A stretch of DNA of 64,000 nucleotides from Deltaproteobacteria bacterium (GCA_019307945.1 JAFDIS010000007.1:30176-94175); one strand, 5' to 3'. Positions 29,841 to 38,800 are shown, counted from the first letter of the stretch. The notes: generated by a model from the sequence alone, not told the origin. Made by a program: numbers and translations.

Positions 29841-30680
29841 GTGGAGTGTGGCAGGCACGGCGATCCGACTCCGGGAGACCTGGAGCGGGCGCAACAGGAT
29901 AAGATGATCAGGTCGAATCTCTCCCGAATATCCCGAAAGATCCTGGTGATGAGCGGAAAGGGCGGGGTCGGCAAGAGTTCGGTGGCAGCATACCTCGCCC
30001 TGTTGTTGAGCAGGCGGGGAAAACGCGTGGGTTTGCTGGACGTGGACCTCCACGGGCCCAGCATACCGCGGCTCCTGGGCCTCGCAGGAGGCCTCGAAAT
30101 GCCTGAGAAAGGGGTGGTCCGGCCGCACCGATTTTCGGAAAGCCTCGTGGTGGTGTCCCTTGAGATGGTCCTGGGGGATAAGGATGTGGCGGTGATCTGG
30201 CGAGGGCCGTTAAAGATCAGCGCCATCCGCCAGTTCATCTCCGATATCGAGTGGGGAGATCTGGATTTCCTCATCGTGGATTCACCCCCCGGCACAGGCG
30301 ACGAACCCCTCACCGTGGCCCAGAACATCCCGGATGCCGAAGCCCTGGTGGTCACCACGCCCCAGGAGATCAGTCTTGCGGATGTACGCAAATCGATCGA
30401 TTTCTGTCGGCAGGTGGGCATGAAGATGCTTGGTGTGGTGGAGAACATGAGCGGCCTGGTTTGTCCCCATTGTGGAGAGACCGTCTCGCTTTTTGGAAAA
30501 GGCGGCGGGGGCCGCATGGCGTCCAGGATGGACCTGCCGTTCCTGGGAGAAATTCCCATGGAGCCCGCCATGGTAAGACTGGGTGACGAGGGGCGCCTGG
30601 AGTCGCTCCTGGAACAAGAGGACCTGGAGGTGAACCGGGCCTTTGATCGGGTGCTGGACGGTATCCTGCAAGCGGGCTGA
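29841..30680 (+). CDS. mrp: Mrp/NBP35/ApbC-family Fe-S carrier P-loop ATPase
   Basis: Mrp proteins are cytosolic SIMIBI ATPases that bind and transfer [4Fe-4S] clusters. The protein has 279 residues from a GTG (29841); an ATG at 29904 is an alternative because neither has a strong ribosome site. The deviant Walker A is MSGKGGVGKSSVA (about 37-49), switch I is DVDLHGPSIPRLLG, Walker B region VDSPPGTGDEPL, and the cluster-binding CxxC is GLVCPHCGE near residue 210. A role in maturing CODH/ACS clusters is suggested by its position after acsE but is inference. Confidence 0.9.
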   Translation: MECGRHGDPTPGDLERAQQDKMIRSNLSRISRKILVMSGKGGVGKSSVAAYLALLLSRRGKRVGLLDVDLHGPSIPRLLGLAGGLEMPEKGVVRPHRFSESLVVVSLEMVLGDKDVAVIWRGPLKISAIRQFISDIEWGDLDFLIVDSPPGTGDEPLTVAQNIPDAEALVVTTPQEISLADVRKSIDFCRQVGMKMLGVVENMSGLVCPHCGETVSLFGKGGGGRMASRMDLPFLGEIPMEPAMVRLGDEGRLESLLEQEDLEVNRAFDRVLDGILQAG

Positions 30681-30806
30681 ACGCTGAAAACCAGGCGGCA
30701 ACGGGTCCCCGGGCGGCGGATTTCGTCTCCGTGATCTTTCCAGGAGAAGACGCACCGTCCGCGGCCGGGGGGAGAGCTGGGAGACAAGAGACAGATCGTC
30801 TTACCC

Positions 30807-31232
30807 GTGAGGGCGCAGCACCCGAAACCTCATGGCTTCCTTGTGATCCTGCTCATGGTCTTCCTTGATATCCACTATCTTTTGGAAAACCGGGACCAAC
30901 TGGGGCCTTCCATCTATTTCGGCGTGTTCAAAGAGATCGTCTTCGCCTTCGGCGTCCTCCTGGTGCTTAGCCTCGCCATCATGGGGCGTTACGCGAGGAA
31001 CCTGAGACGAACGTTGGGCATCCAGGTTCGGGCCATGGAGGAGATCAGCCGCGGGCAGTACGACGTCCAGGTGCCGGTATTGAGCAACGACGAGTTCGGC
31101 CTGATCGTGGAGCGCCTTCCCCCCGACGTATTCCTCCTGGAACCCTTGGGCCCCGCCGAAATCCGCGGCAAGGCTCAGGCCGTCGAAATCTATCGCCTCC
31201 TGTCCCGGCGGGCCCCCGCCCAAGGCCCTTGA
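30807..31232 (+). pseudogene. Adenylate/guanylate cyclase remnant: TM-HAMP fused to the cyclase tail, catalytic core missing
   Basis: This 141-codon reading frame has two hydrophobic segments (about 8-24 and 43-60), a HAMP domain (about 61-102, ending NDEFGLIVER) and then jumps at about residue 103 to PPDVFLLEPLGPAEIRGKAQAVEIYRLL. That last part is the normal C-terminal strand of class III cyclases (consensus like FEPLGP-E-RGK-PVEVYRL). The approximately 150-200-residue catalytic domain expected between HAMP and this tail is absent, so cyclase activity is impossible. The junction (near 31113) is in frame. It is best read as an internal deletion in a HAMP-cyclase gene. The next gene encodes a cyclic-nucleotide-binding fusion, so the pair may once have been a signalling module. 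Confidence 0.7.
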
Positions 31233-31303
31233 CACCCCGCCCCGGCCCCGGGTAGTTTCTGACGAGTCGTTTCCACGTCTTCGGGCAGAGATGGGGTCGT
31301 GCC

Positions 31304-34300
31304 ATGGGAAAGTTCGCGGGCAAGTGGCTGAACATCTATCGTGACGAAAGCGGGTTGTTCTTCTGGTCGGTCCTGCTCCTCTTCCTGATCCGAAGTTCCG
31401 GGATCGTCTTCAACAATTTTGCGGAAACGGCATTCCTCAAGCGGTTCGGGGTGGAGTACCTGCCCATGGTCACCATGGCGAACTCGGTGACCACCTTCGT
31501 GATCATGGCGGTGCTCACCGGTGTGATGGCGCGTCGGTCCGGCGCGCGCCTCCTGGCCGCGGTGCTCCTCTTTTGCGGCGCCTCCGTGGGAGGCCTGCGG
31601 CCGGTGGTTCCCTTGGGCTTCGGCCTTATCTACCCGTTGCTGTTCGTCATGAAAAGCCAGTACGAGGCCCTTCTGGCCCTCCTTTTCTGGAACCTTTGCA
31701 ATGATCTTTTCAATACGAGGCAATCGAAACGGATCTTTCCCCTGATCACGGCAGGAGGAGTTCTGGGGGGGATCTTGGGCAGCTTCGGGACACCGGTCCT
31801 TGCGCGGCACATCTCCCTGGACAACCTCATGTGGGTCTACCTGGGCACCACCTGGGCCGCGGCACTGGCGGTTACGGGCATGGGACGGAAATTCCCTTCG
31901 CTTCTTCTGTCCACGGGATCCCCGCGCAAGAAGGGGGCACGATTCGGGGTTGTAAGCGAATTTCGCAAGGTCATGCCCCTCATCCGCGAGTCGACCCTGG
32001 TGAAGATCCTGATGCTCCTGGTGCTTCTTCCCAACGTCATTATCCCCATATTCAACTACCAGTTCAATTTCGCAGTGGACGAGACATTCGCCAATGAAAG
32101 GACCATGATCGAGTTCTTCGGGTACTTCCGTGGGGCGCTCAACGTGGTGAGCCTGACTATCCTTTTGTTCGTGGGACGCATTTACGGCCGATGGGGCATA
32201 CCGGTGGCCCTGATGTTCCACCCGCTCAATTACGCCGTCGCCTTTCTGGGCCTGCTCTTTCGCTTCGACATCTTCGCGGCGATGTATGGAAGAATTTCCA
32301 CGAACGTGATCCGCACAACCGTCAACAACCCGGCACGGGCCGTACTCATGGGCCTGTTTCCGGCCGCACAGCGGGCCGTGGTGCGCCCGTTCCTCCGGGG
32401 GACCGTAGTGCGGGTGGGCACCTTGGGCGGGGCCGTCTTGGTCTTGCTGTCCGAGGGGTTGATTCACCCCCGCTTTCTTTCTCTGGCGGCCCTGGTGTTC
32501 GTGGGAGGATGGGTTGCCGCGGCGGTGGCCCTGAAGCGGACCTATTCGGGAATCCTCCTGGATCTGGTGGCCAGGAATCAGTTGGATCTCAAATCCCTGG
32601 AAAAGGACGTGATCGGGGATATGTTCCGCGACGCGAAAGTGCGGCAGAGATTAATACGGGACCTGGAAGAGGCCACGGGCCGGACCTGCATCTGGTATGC
32701 GGAACTGCTGGCGGGTCTGGGCATCCGGGAGGCGGATCATGCCATTCTGTCGGTGCTGGAAAAAAAGGATGAGGACACACAGGCCCGGCTCCTGTCGCTG
32801 ATTTCTCCCCGGGCCGCAAGCGACGTGGTGGCGGTGTTGCTGGGAATGGTGGAAGAGGCGGGGCCCTCCGTGATGCTTGCCATGGCCATGGCTGCCGCCC
32901 GATTCCCGCCGGACGTGGCGGCACCCCTCCAGGCCGCTTTGTATGAAAAAGGGCCCAACCCGGAGGTCAAGGCCTATGCCATGGCAGGGCTCTACGGACA
33001 GGATCCAGATCGCTACAGACCGGTGGTGGAGCAGTGGCTGAACGCCTCGGACGGGGCCACCCGGAAAGCGGGGATCATCGCGGCCGGGCTGACTCGGGAC
33101 CAGACCTTCATCCCGAAGCTGATGGCCCTTGCGGAGAAAGAAGACAACTCTCCTCTGCTGCCGTTCATTCTGAAAGCACTCCAGGAGCAGGGGGCGCCGG
33201 ACCTGGACCGGCTGGCCGTGCCCAATCTGGATAGTCCGCTGGTGGCGGTGCGCCTCGCGGCCCTCGAATGTCTGTCCCTGGAAAACGACCAGGGGCTCCG
33301 CATCGCCATCCGCATGCTGGGCGATCCCGCAGAACAGGTGCTGGCCCTGGCCAAAGAAAGAATCCAGGAAGCTCCCCATCAAAATCTCCAACTCCTCGTG
33401 GAATCCCTGGTGTTGCCGGGTCGGTCCATTCGCAAGGGGATTTTCGAATTGCTGGAATCCCTCGACGTGAAGGATCTGGATGTGTACCGTTTCGCCCGGT
33501 CCCAGCTCGAGCAGGGATACAGGCTCTTGGCCATGGCCCAGGGACTAAGGACCCTTCCGGCGAGCCGGGAACGCGAATTGCTCCGGGATCACCTGGAGCA
33601 GCAGCGGTTGGTCTGCCTGGAAAATGTACTTCGAGTCTTGGCGGCTCAGGATGAGACGGGCCAGATGCGGACCCTGTGGCGCGGTCTCAACGCCCGGGAT
33701 ACTCGGCAGCGGGCCAACAGCCTGGAGGCCCTGGAGGCCTTGGTGGATTCTTCGCTGACGAAGATTCTGGTGCCCCATTTGGAAGATATGCCTGCGGCAA
33801 GACGATTGGCGGCGGGGCGCAAGTTTTTCCCTCTATCCCTTCCGGACAGTCGGGGCCCGGACTTATACGCCGCCCTGCTGGGATCGGGGGATTGGGTTTG
33901 CGCCCTGTTGGCGCTTCAGATGGCCGCAAAGGACGGGGACGGGGGCCCGGACAGGGAGGCTGTCCGGGACTTGTTGACACGCTCGGAAAACCCTTTTGTG
34001 CGTGGAATGGCTGAGGCGTTCTTGAACCACGGGTCACCGGGTCGGGCCCGGGAGGAGGGCGGGGTGGCAGCTGAAATCAGCATACCGGACAGGATCGTTC
34101 ATCTGAAAGAAATCGAGATCTTCGAAGGTCTTTCCGTCAGCGAGCTGGCGGCTGTGGCCTCTGTGGCCGAGGAGATGGACTCGGCACCCGGAGAGGAGGT
34201 GATCCGTGAGGGAGAACCGGGGGAGACCATGTACCTGATCGTCTCGGGGGAAGTCTCTGTTCTGAAGGAGAGGGAAGAGGGGCAGCGGATCGAGCTGGAT

Positions 34301-34522
34301 CGAATCGGGGCGGGTGATTATTTCGGTGAAATGGCCCTTTTCGAGGACGAGGTGCGTTCCGCCACCATCCGGACGGAAAAGCCCGCGCGGCTGCTGGTCC
34401 TGCACAAGCAGGAGTTTCGGGAGATCGTGAGGGAGTATCCGGAGATAGCTTTGCAGATCTGCCGTGTGCTCGGACGCCGCATCCGCCGCCTCCACGAAAA
34501 AGTGAGGCGCTACGAGAAATAA
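31304..34522 (+). CDS. MFS/ADP-ATP-translocase-like transporter fused to HEAT repeats and a cyclic-nucleotide-binding domain
   Basis: This is a 1072-residue multidomain membrane protein. Residues about 15-425 hold roughly 12 hydrophobic segments resembling the NTP/NDP-translocase branch of MFS proteins (for example FLIRSSGIVFNNFAET near the start). Residues about 440-930 are soluble helical repeats of HEAT type. The C-terminus (about 945-1070) is a cNMP-binding domain with EEVIREGEPGETMYLIVSGEVSVL and the phosphate-binding cassette DYFGEMALFEDEVRSATI, including the conserved Glu and Arg. It is inferred that a cyclic nucleotide gates transport or a scaffold function. It follows the cyclase remnant by 71 bases and overlaps the converging asparagine-synthetase-like gene by 13 bases. 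The substrate is unknown. Confidence 0.82.
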   Translation: MGKFAGKWLNIYRDESGLFFWSVLLLFLIRSSGIVFNNFAETAFLKRFGVEYLPMVTMANSVTTFVIMAVLTGVMARRSGARLLAAVLLFCGASVGGLRPVVPLGFGLIYPLLFVMKSQYEALLALLFWNLCNDLFNTRQSKRIFPLITAGGVLGGILGSFGTPVLARHISLDNLMWVYLGTTWAAALAVTGMGRKFPSLLLSTGSPRKKGARFGVVSEFRKVMPLIRESTLVKILMLLVLLPNVIIPIFNYQFNFAVDETFANERTMIEFFGYFRGALNVVSLTILLFVGRIYGRWGIPVALMFHPLNYAVAFLGLLFRFDIFAAMYGRISTNVIRTTVNNPARAVLMGLFPAAQRAVVRPFLRGTVVRVGTLGGAVLVLLSEGLIHPRFLSLAALVFVGGWVAAAVALKRTYSGILLDLVARNQLDLKSLEKDVIGDMFRDAKVRQRLIRDLEEATGRTCIWYAELLAGLGIREADHAILSVLEKKDEDTQARLLSLISPRAASDVVAVLLGMVEEAGPSVMLAMAMAAARFPPDVAAPLQAALYEKGPNPEVKAYAMAGLYGQDPDRYRPVVEQWLNASDGATRKAGIIAAGLTRDQTFIPKLMALAEKEDNSPLLPFILKALQEQGAPDLDRLAVPNLDSPLVAVRLAALECLSLENDQGLRIAIRMLGDPAEQVLALAKERIQEAPHQNLQLLVESLVLPGRSIRKGIFELLESLDVKDLDVYRFARSQLEQGYRLLAMAQGLRTLPASRERELLRDHLEQQRLVCLENVLRVLAAQDETGQMRTLWRGLNARDTRQRANSLEALEALVDSSLTKILVPHLEDMPAARRLAAGRKFFPLSLPDSRGPDLYAALLGSGDWVCALLALQMAAKDGDGGPDREAVRDLLTRSENPFVRGMAEAFLNHGSPGRAREEGGVAAEISIPDRIVHLKEIEIFEGLSVSELAAVASVAEEMDSAPGEEVIREGEPGETMYLIVSGEVSVLKEREEGQRIELDRIGAGDYFGEMALFEDEVRSATIRTEKPARLLVLHKQEFREIVREYPEIALQICRVLGRRIRRLHEKVRRYEK

Positions 34523-36297
34523 TCGTCGACCATGGCCAGGCGGTCCATGAAGAATCCCCACGCCCGCCACCCCTTGCCACCGCCCCCCAGGATCTCTGTC
34601 AGGATTTCTTTCCGAACCCATTCCCGCGCCAGAGGGCCGGGGCCCGGATCTGGCCCTGAACGGATAAATCCGGGAAAGGCCGAAAGCCTGCTCCTCACCC
34701 ACCATGCCCTGGCCCTGCCCCTCAGGGAAAGCTCCCGGACCGAATCGCACAAATAGGGAGCCAAGGCGTCCATGTCGCGGCTGTTCGTGGAGGGAATCCC
34801 TGACAGCCCCGGGGAAAGACCTTCCAGCAAGGCCCGGAAAAGAGACAGGTCCCGCTTCCATGCCCAGGGGATGCCGAGGGCCGTCTCGAGAAAATCCCGG
34901 TCCACGAAAGGCAGCAGGGGAACGCCACGTGCCCCGAAAATGAAAAGAGGCAAGGGAGTGATGCCGCGCCTCGTGCGGTTTCTAATGAGGAACGCCGTTA
35001 CGAAATCTTCCTGTGGAATCCGGGAAAGATCAGCCAAGATCTCCTCCCGAAGCCGCCGCTTGAACCCCCGGAGCAGGTCCGGTCGTAGGACACGTTCCCA
35101 ATGGGCGAGACCCCGGGTGTAAGGATTGAATCCCTGGACGAAGCTGTCCAGCAAAAGATCGCAGGCGGCCGGGCGATCCTGGGAGCGGACACAGGCCTGG
35201 AGCGCCGGGGAATGGTATAAACCCCGCAGAAGGATGTCTCCCAGGAGGCCGTCGCAGAGCAGATATGTGTCCACCGGAAGGGTGTCTGCCAGATGAAAGG
35301 CCCAGTCGTGAAACCACGTGGAGGCGTCGAGGCGCGCCAAGCGCAGACGCCGTGTCCGCGGGGTGCGGTAGCGGGGCGGAACGAAACGGTTCCTCAGGCC
35401 CAGATGACGGGCCACCTCCCGGGCGATCTTTTTTTCTGAGACGAGACGTCCTGCAATCCGCGTCTGTTGTTGCGTGGTAAAGGTCCTGCTCAGGGCGCCC
35501 AGGCCCGCAAACAGGGCCGCGAGCAACCGGCTGTCCCATCCGCCGCTCAAGAGGCCGGCCAGTGGGCGGTCTGCGAGCGTCAGATAGTGACGCCCCTTTT
35601 CCTCGAGGTGGTCCAGCAGGGCCCGGGCCGCTTCCCGGACATCCCGTGGTACAGATCCCTTCCCTCCGGCGAAAGGCGCCGCAGCGGGTTCCAGCTTGAA
35701 GGTCCCAGGACCCAGCGAGAGCATGGCCCCCGGCGGAAGAAGGGCGACCCCCCGGTGAAAGGTTCGCTCCCCCAGGGCATGACCGATAAGGAGAAACTGA
35801 AGAACCGCATCGGGATCCAGTGCGCCCGCCGGGCCGTCCAGGAGGCGGTGGAAGAGTCTCTGATGGGTACTGAAAAGGATCCTCCGGTCGTCATGGTGAT
35901 AGTAGAGGGGGGCGATGCCCACGGGGTCGGTGGCAAGGACCACGCGGCGCGGTTCGTCCTGGACCAGGGCGCAGAGGAAATAGTCGAACCGGTTTTCCTT
36001 CTCTTCTCGGCCCCCGGCCAGGTCCCGGGCCAGGTGATGGAGCGCCGGACGGCGGCCGGGGTATTTTTTCCACTGAACCCCCACGGCAATTGCGGTTTGC
36101 GCAGGCCCGGAGAGCACCCGTTCCCCTTGCCACATCCTGGGGAACTGGGCCTGGGCGAGCACACAATGGTTCCGCATTGTCCATCGGAGCGGCCAGGGAT
36201 AGACGGCCGTGATTTCCCGAACGGCTCTCTGAAAGCGGTTTCGCTCGTCCGCGTCCAGCGGTCCGTCCAGGCAGACCCAGCCAGCAAGAAAGCCCAT
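34510..36297 (-). CDS. Asparagine-synthetase-like ATP-dependent amide ligase lacking the glutaminase cysteine
   Basis: The protein has 595 residues; the ATG at 36297 is preceded by a G-rich ribosome site. Residues about 1-210 look like the N-terminal Ntn domain of asparagine synthetase B (ATDPVGIAPLYYH near 123-135, ILFSTHQRLF), but the protein begins MGFLAGW, so the catalytic Cys2 is absent and glutamine cannot be hydrolysed. Residues about 220-595 contain the synthetase domain with the PP-loop LLSGGWDSR (251-257) for ATP. Proteins of this type, such as beta-lactam synthetases and lasso peptide cyclases, adenylate a carboxylate and form an amide within or between substrates. It forms a two-gene unit with the GNAT gene, divergent from the ATP-grasp operon, so it probably belongs to the same pathway. 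Confidence 0.82.
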   Translation of the reverse strand: MGFLAGWVCLDGPLDADERNRFQRAVREITAVYPWPLRWTMRNHCVLAQAQFPRMWQGERVLSGPAQTAIAVGVQWKKYPGRRPALHHLARDLAGGREEKENRFDYFLCALVQDEPRRVVLATDPVGIAPLYYHHDDRRILFSTHQRLFHRLLDGPAGALDPDAVLQFLLIGHALGERTFHRGVALLPPGAMLSLGPGTFKLEPAAAPFAGGKGSVPRDVREAARALLDHLEEKGRHYLTLADRPLAGLLSGGWDSRLLAALFAGLGALSRTFTTQQQTRIAGRLVSEKKIAREVARHLGLRNRFVPPRYRTPRTRRLRLARLDASTWFHDWAFHLADTLPVDTYLLCDGLLGDILLRGLYHSPALQACVRSQDRPAACDLLLDSFVQGFNPYTRGLAHWERVLRPDLLRGFKRRLREEILADLSRIPQEDFVTAFLIRNRTRRGITPLPLFIFGARGVPLLPFVDRDFLETALGIPWAWKRDLSLFRALLEGLSPGLSGIPSTNSRDMDALAPYLCDSVRELSLRGRARAWWVRSRLSAFPGFIRSGPDPGPGPLAREWVRKEILTEILGGGGKGWRAWGFFMDRLAMVDDYFS

Positions 36298-36316
36298 GGT
36301 CGACCACACCCCCCCC

Positions 36317-36835
36317 TCATGTCGGCGCGGTACGCCTTTTCGGCGTATCGCGCTGGTTGGTGAACACACCCAGTTCATGGCCCGTTCGCGGATTCAGGAA
36401 TGTGGCCGCCAGGCTCATGCCGTTCTTCAGAGTGAGACGAAGGGGAGCCGGGTTATCCATGCGGATCGTGACATAGATTTTCCGACCCCGGGACCGTTGA
36501 ATAAGGCCCCGGATGAGCCGGTGGGCGATGTCCCTGTCCCGGTAGGGCGGGGCAACCACGGTGTAACCCCGTTCGAGGTAACCGGACAGGTCAAGCCCCG
36601 TGGCCGCTTCGATCTTGCGGCGGTATTCCGGTTTGGGGTGCTTGTGGGTTACGGTCCCCACCACCCTCGGACCGACCATGGCGTATCCAATGAGAAAAGC
36701 GTTGCGGAGGTTTTCGTCCAGAAAGGCGGTTCCTACACCCTCCCCTTCCCGCACCAGATCCCGGATCTGTTGAATGATTTCGGCGGGAATGTCTTCAAAT
36801 CGCTTGAAAAAAAGGGAAACCCGTTCCTTTTCCAT
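36317..36835 (-). CDS. GNAT-family N-acyltransferase
   Basis: The protein has 172 residues from the ATG at 36835; the same frame is open to 37390 but that extension is antisense to the radical SAM gene. The GNAT core shows the beta4 strand RGYTVVAPPY followed by RDRDIAHRLIRGLIQRS, the pantetheine/pyrophosphate loop region (usually Q/RxxGxG/A, here degenerate), and NPAPLRLTLKNGMSLAATFL for the C-terminal half. It should move an acyl group from acyl-CoA to an amine. It starts the minus-strand unit, 19 bases ahead of the AsnB-like ligase, and may cap the amino terminus of the cluster product. The degenerate loop leaves activity uncertain. Confidence 0.75.
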   Translation of the reverse strand: MEKERVSLFFKRFEDIPAEIIQQIRDLVREGEGVGTAFLDENLRNAFLIGYAMVGPRVVGTVTHKHPKPEYRRKIEAATGLDLSGYLERGYTVVAPPYRDRDIAHRLIRGLIQRSRGRKIYVTIRMDNPAPLRLTLKNGMSLAATFLNPRTGHELGVFTNQRDTPKRRTAPT

Positions 36836-36928
36836 GAATCTCTTGTTTAGACCTCCGAGAAATGAGCATGGTAGGCCCCCCCGGCCCGCGGGATCAGCTG
36901 CCGTGGCCGCCAGCTGCCCCGGCCAGAT

Positions 36929-36958
36929 ATCATAACATGTTAGGCGCCCCCTTCCCAA
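36929..36958 (-). promoter_or_regulatory. Predicted promoter of the GNAT/AsnB-like unit
   Basis: On the minus strand TTGGGA (36958-36953), an 18-base spacer and TATGAT (36934-36929). The -10 matches five of six and the -35 four of six. It is back to back with the promoter at 37006-37034 in a 261-base divergent region that otherwise holds no recognised element. Confidence 0.45.
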
Positions 36959-37005
36959 GGTGAATGGGGCCGGCAGGCCTGAACAAGGGCTCGCCCTTTT
37001 GCTCG

Positions 37006-37034
37006 TTGACAAGGTACTCCGATTCCCATACGAT
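37006..37034 (+). promoter_or_regulatory. Predicted sigma70 promoter of the radical SAM/ATP-grasp/Opp operon
   Basis: TTGACA at 37006-37011, a 17-base spacer and TACGAT at 37029-37034. The -35 is perfect. The transcript would start about 55 bases before the radical SAM gene and could cover all ten plus-strand genes to 48660. Confidence 0.6.
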
Positions 37035-37096
37035 GCCTGGGTCCTTTCACTAGGCTCCGCCTCCAGCGGGGTGGACCAACACCCGAGCGGACCGAC

Positions 37097-38746
37097 ATGA
37101 CACGCCCGAAAGTCATCATTATCGCAATGAACCAGCCGTTGGACACGGACGCCCACTTGCGGGAGCGGATGTCCGGCGCGGAAAAACGGGCTGAGCGGCA
37201 GGCCCATAGATTCAAGGGACTGGATCTTCCGGGGACGCTGCGGGCCGTTCACCGTCACCTGCGGCGCACCATGCTGCGAGTGGACGGTCGTTTCATGGAT
37301 CTCTTGGACCTCATGAACTATGTCAGGAATGGTCGAAGACCCCTGCAGGTGACGCCGGAGAATGTATCGGAGGCTTACTCTCTGGCCCAAACCGTCAGCC
37401 TCAACGGTATCTACCTGTACCAGTTCCTCAAGAACGAGGGATACGATCCCATCCTGGTGCAGAATTATGCCCTGGCCGACCTGGAATCCCTCATGGGAGA
37501 GGAACCCCTGGCCGCGTGCATCTCTTCAAACTATATTTTCATGGAGGAGATCAAGGCAATGGCCGGGCGGATCAAGGCGATTCGCCCGGAAACGGCGGTG
37601 GTGGCCGGGGGTATGCTGGTCAAGAAAGTCCTGGACGCAGGCGACGCTCTGCCTTCCGATGCAAAGCAATATCTCTCCTCCTTTTCCGGCAAGGTGGACG
37701 CCTTCGTGATCGAGGCGCACGGAGAGCAGACCCTGGCAAAGTACCTCCGGTGTCTGAGCCGGGGGGAACCGCCTGCCGGAGTGCCCAATCTCGGCCTATT
37801 CAGTTCCGACGGATCCCTGCGTTTCACCCGGAGACAGGCCGAAGACGTGGAAGTGGATGAGACCGCAATTCAATGGGATCAGATCCCCCGCCGATACCTC
37901 CGGCCCACCCTTCCCGTCAACAGTAGCCGGGGCTGTCATTATCGATGCCGCTTCTGCACCTACCACTGGTACTTTCCCCGCGTGCACTACAAATCCCTCC
38001 AAGTGCTTCGGGACGAACTGTGCAGGATACGTGACCTCGGGTTCGTGAGGCATGTCCGATTCACGGACGACAATTTTACGGCGGATCCCAAGCGTTTTCG
38101 CGCCGTCCTCGAAATGATGATCCGGGAGTCCTTCGGGTTTTCCTGGTCTTCCTTTGCCCGGGCAAGCGCCCTGAAACCGGACCTGGTGCGGCTTATGAAG
38201 CGCGCGGGCTGCGAGTTCGTGGATATGGGGATCGAGTCGGGAAGCGACGCGGTGCTCCGGAACATGGACAAGAAGCTGCGGCGGGAGCAGTCCCTTGAGG
38301 CCATCCGGGCGCTGAACGCAGAAGGGATTTACAGCCGGGGTAGTTTCATCGTGGGTTTTCCGGGGGAGACCGAGGAGACATTCCTCGACACGGTGGCACT
38401 CATCAATGAGAGTCGCCTGCCCTATTACCATCCGTACCTCTTCTATTACAGCAGGCAGTCCCCCGTGCACAAAGAAAGGGACAGGTTCGGCCTGCAGGGA
38501 ATCGGACTGTCCTGGAGGCACGACACCATGGACGCGGCCGAGGCCGCCGGGCACATGGGGCGGATGATTCGATTGGTGGAACAAGGATACACCGATGGTA
38601 TTGCATACGTGGAAGAGGTGTACAAGATCCTGCGCGGCAAGGGGTATGCGCCGGCCCTTCAATTGGCCCTGGAGGAGGGGGGAGAGGCGGAGGTCTCTCC
38701 TGAGGCGGAGAAGATCCTGGATCGACTGGCACGCATCGTGAGATAG
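37097..38746 (+). CDS. B12-binding-domain-type radical SAM protein
   Basis: The protein has 549 residues. Residues about 90-250 look like the Rossmann-type cobalamin-binding domain of class B radical SAM enzymes (LNGIYLYQFLKNEGYDPILV, then TAVVAGGMLVKK), without the DxHxxG lower-ligand motif. The [4Fe-4S] site is CHYRCRFC with cysteines 280, 284 and 287, and the GIESGSDAVLRNM and GSFIVGFPGETEETF segments complete the SAM barrel. Family members methylate unactivated carbons or perform ring rearrangements. As first gene of the operon it probably modifies a building block or the product. Cobalamin supply fits the corrinoid-dependent CODH/ACS system of this organism. Confidence 0.85.
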   Translation: MTRPKVIIIAMNQPLDTDAHLRERMSGAEKRAERQAHRFKGLDLPGTLRAVHRHLRRTMLRVDGRFMDLLDLMNYVRNGRRPLQVTPENVSEAYSLAQTVSLNGIYLYQFLKNEGYDPILVQNYALADLESLMGEEPLAACISSNYIFMEEIKAMAGRIKAIRPETAVVAGGMLVKKVLDAGDALPSDAKQYLSSFSGKVDAFVIEAHGEQTLAKYLRCLSRGEPPAGVPNLGLFSSDGSLRFTRRQAEDVEVDETAIQWDQIPRRYLRPTLPVNSSRGCHYRCRFCTYHWYFPRVHYKSLQVLRDELCRIRDLGFVRHVRFTDDNFTADPKRFRAVLEMMIRESFGFSWSSFARASALKPDLVRLMKRAGCEFVDMGIESGSDAVLRNMDKKLRREQSLEAIRALNAEGIYSRGSFIVGFPGETEETFLDTVALINESRLPYYHPYLFYYSRQSPVHKERDRFGLQGIGLSWRHDTMDAAEAAGHMGRMIRLVEQGYTDGIAYVEEVYKILRGKGYAPALQLALEEGGEAEVSPEAEKILDRLARIVR

Positions 38747-38800
38747 GCCCCCCTGAGAAGCTCTCCGGGGGACATGTACCCAAACGGAGTCCGTGAAGGG

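Noticed and set aside
36940..37215. A 91-codon minus frame in the divergent control region, considered as a precursor peptide gene
   Set aside because: It overlaps the start of the radical SAM gene antisense and spans both predicted promoters. No leader/core organisation or ribosome site is visible.
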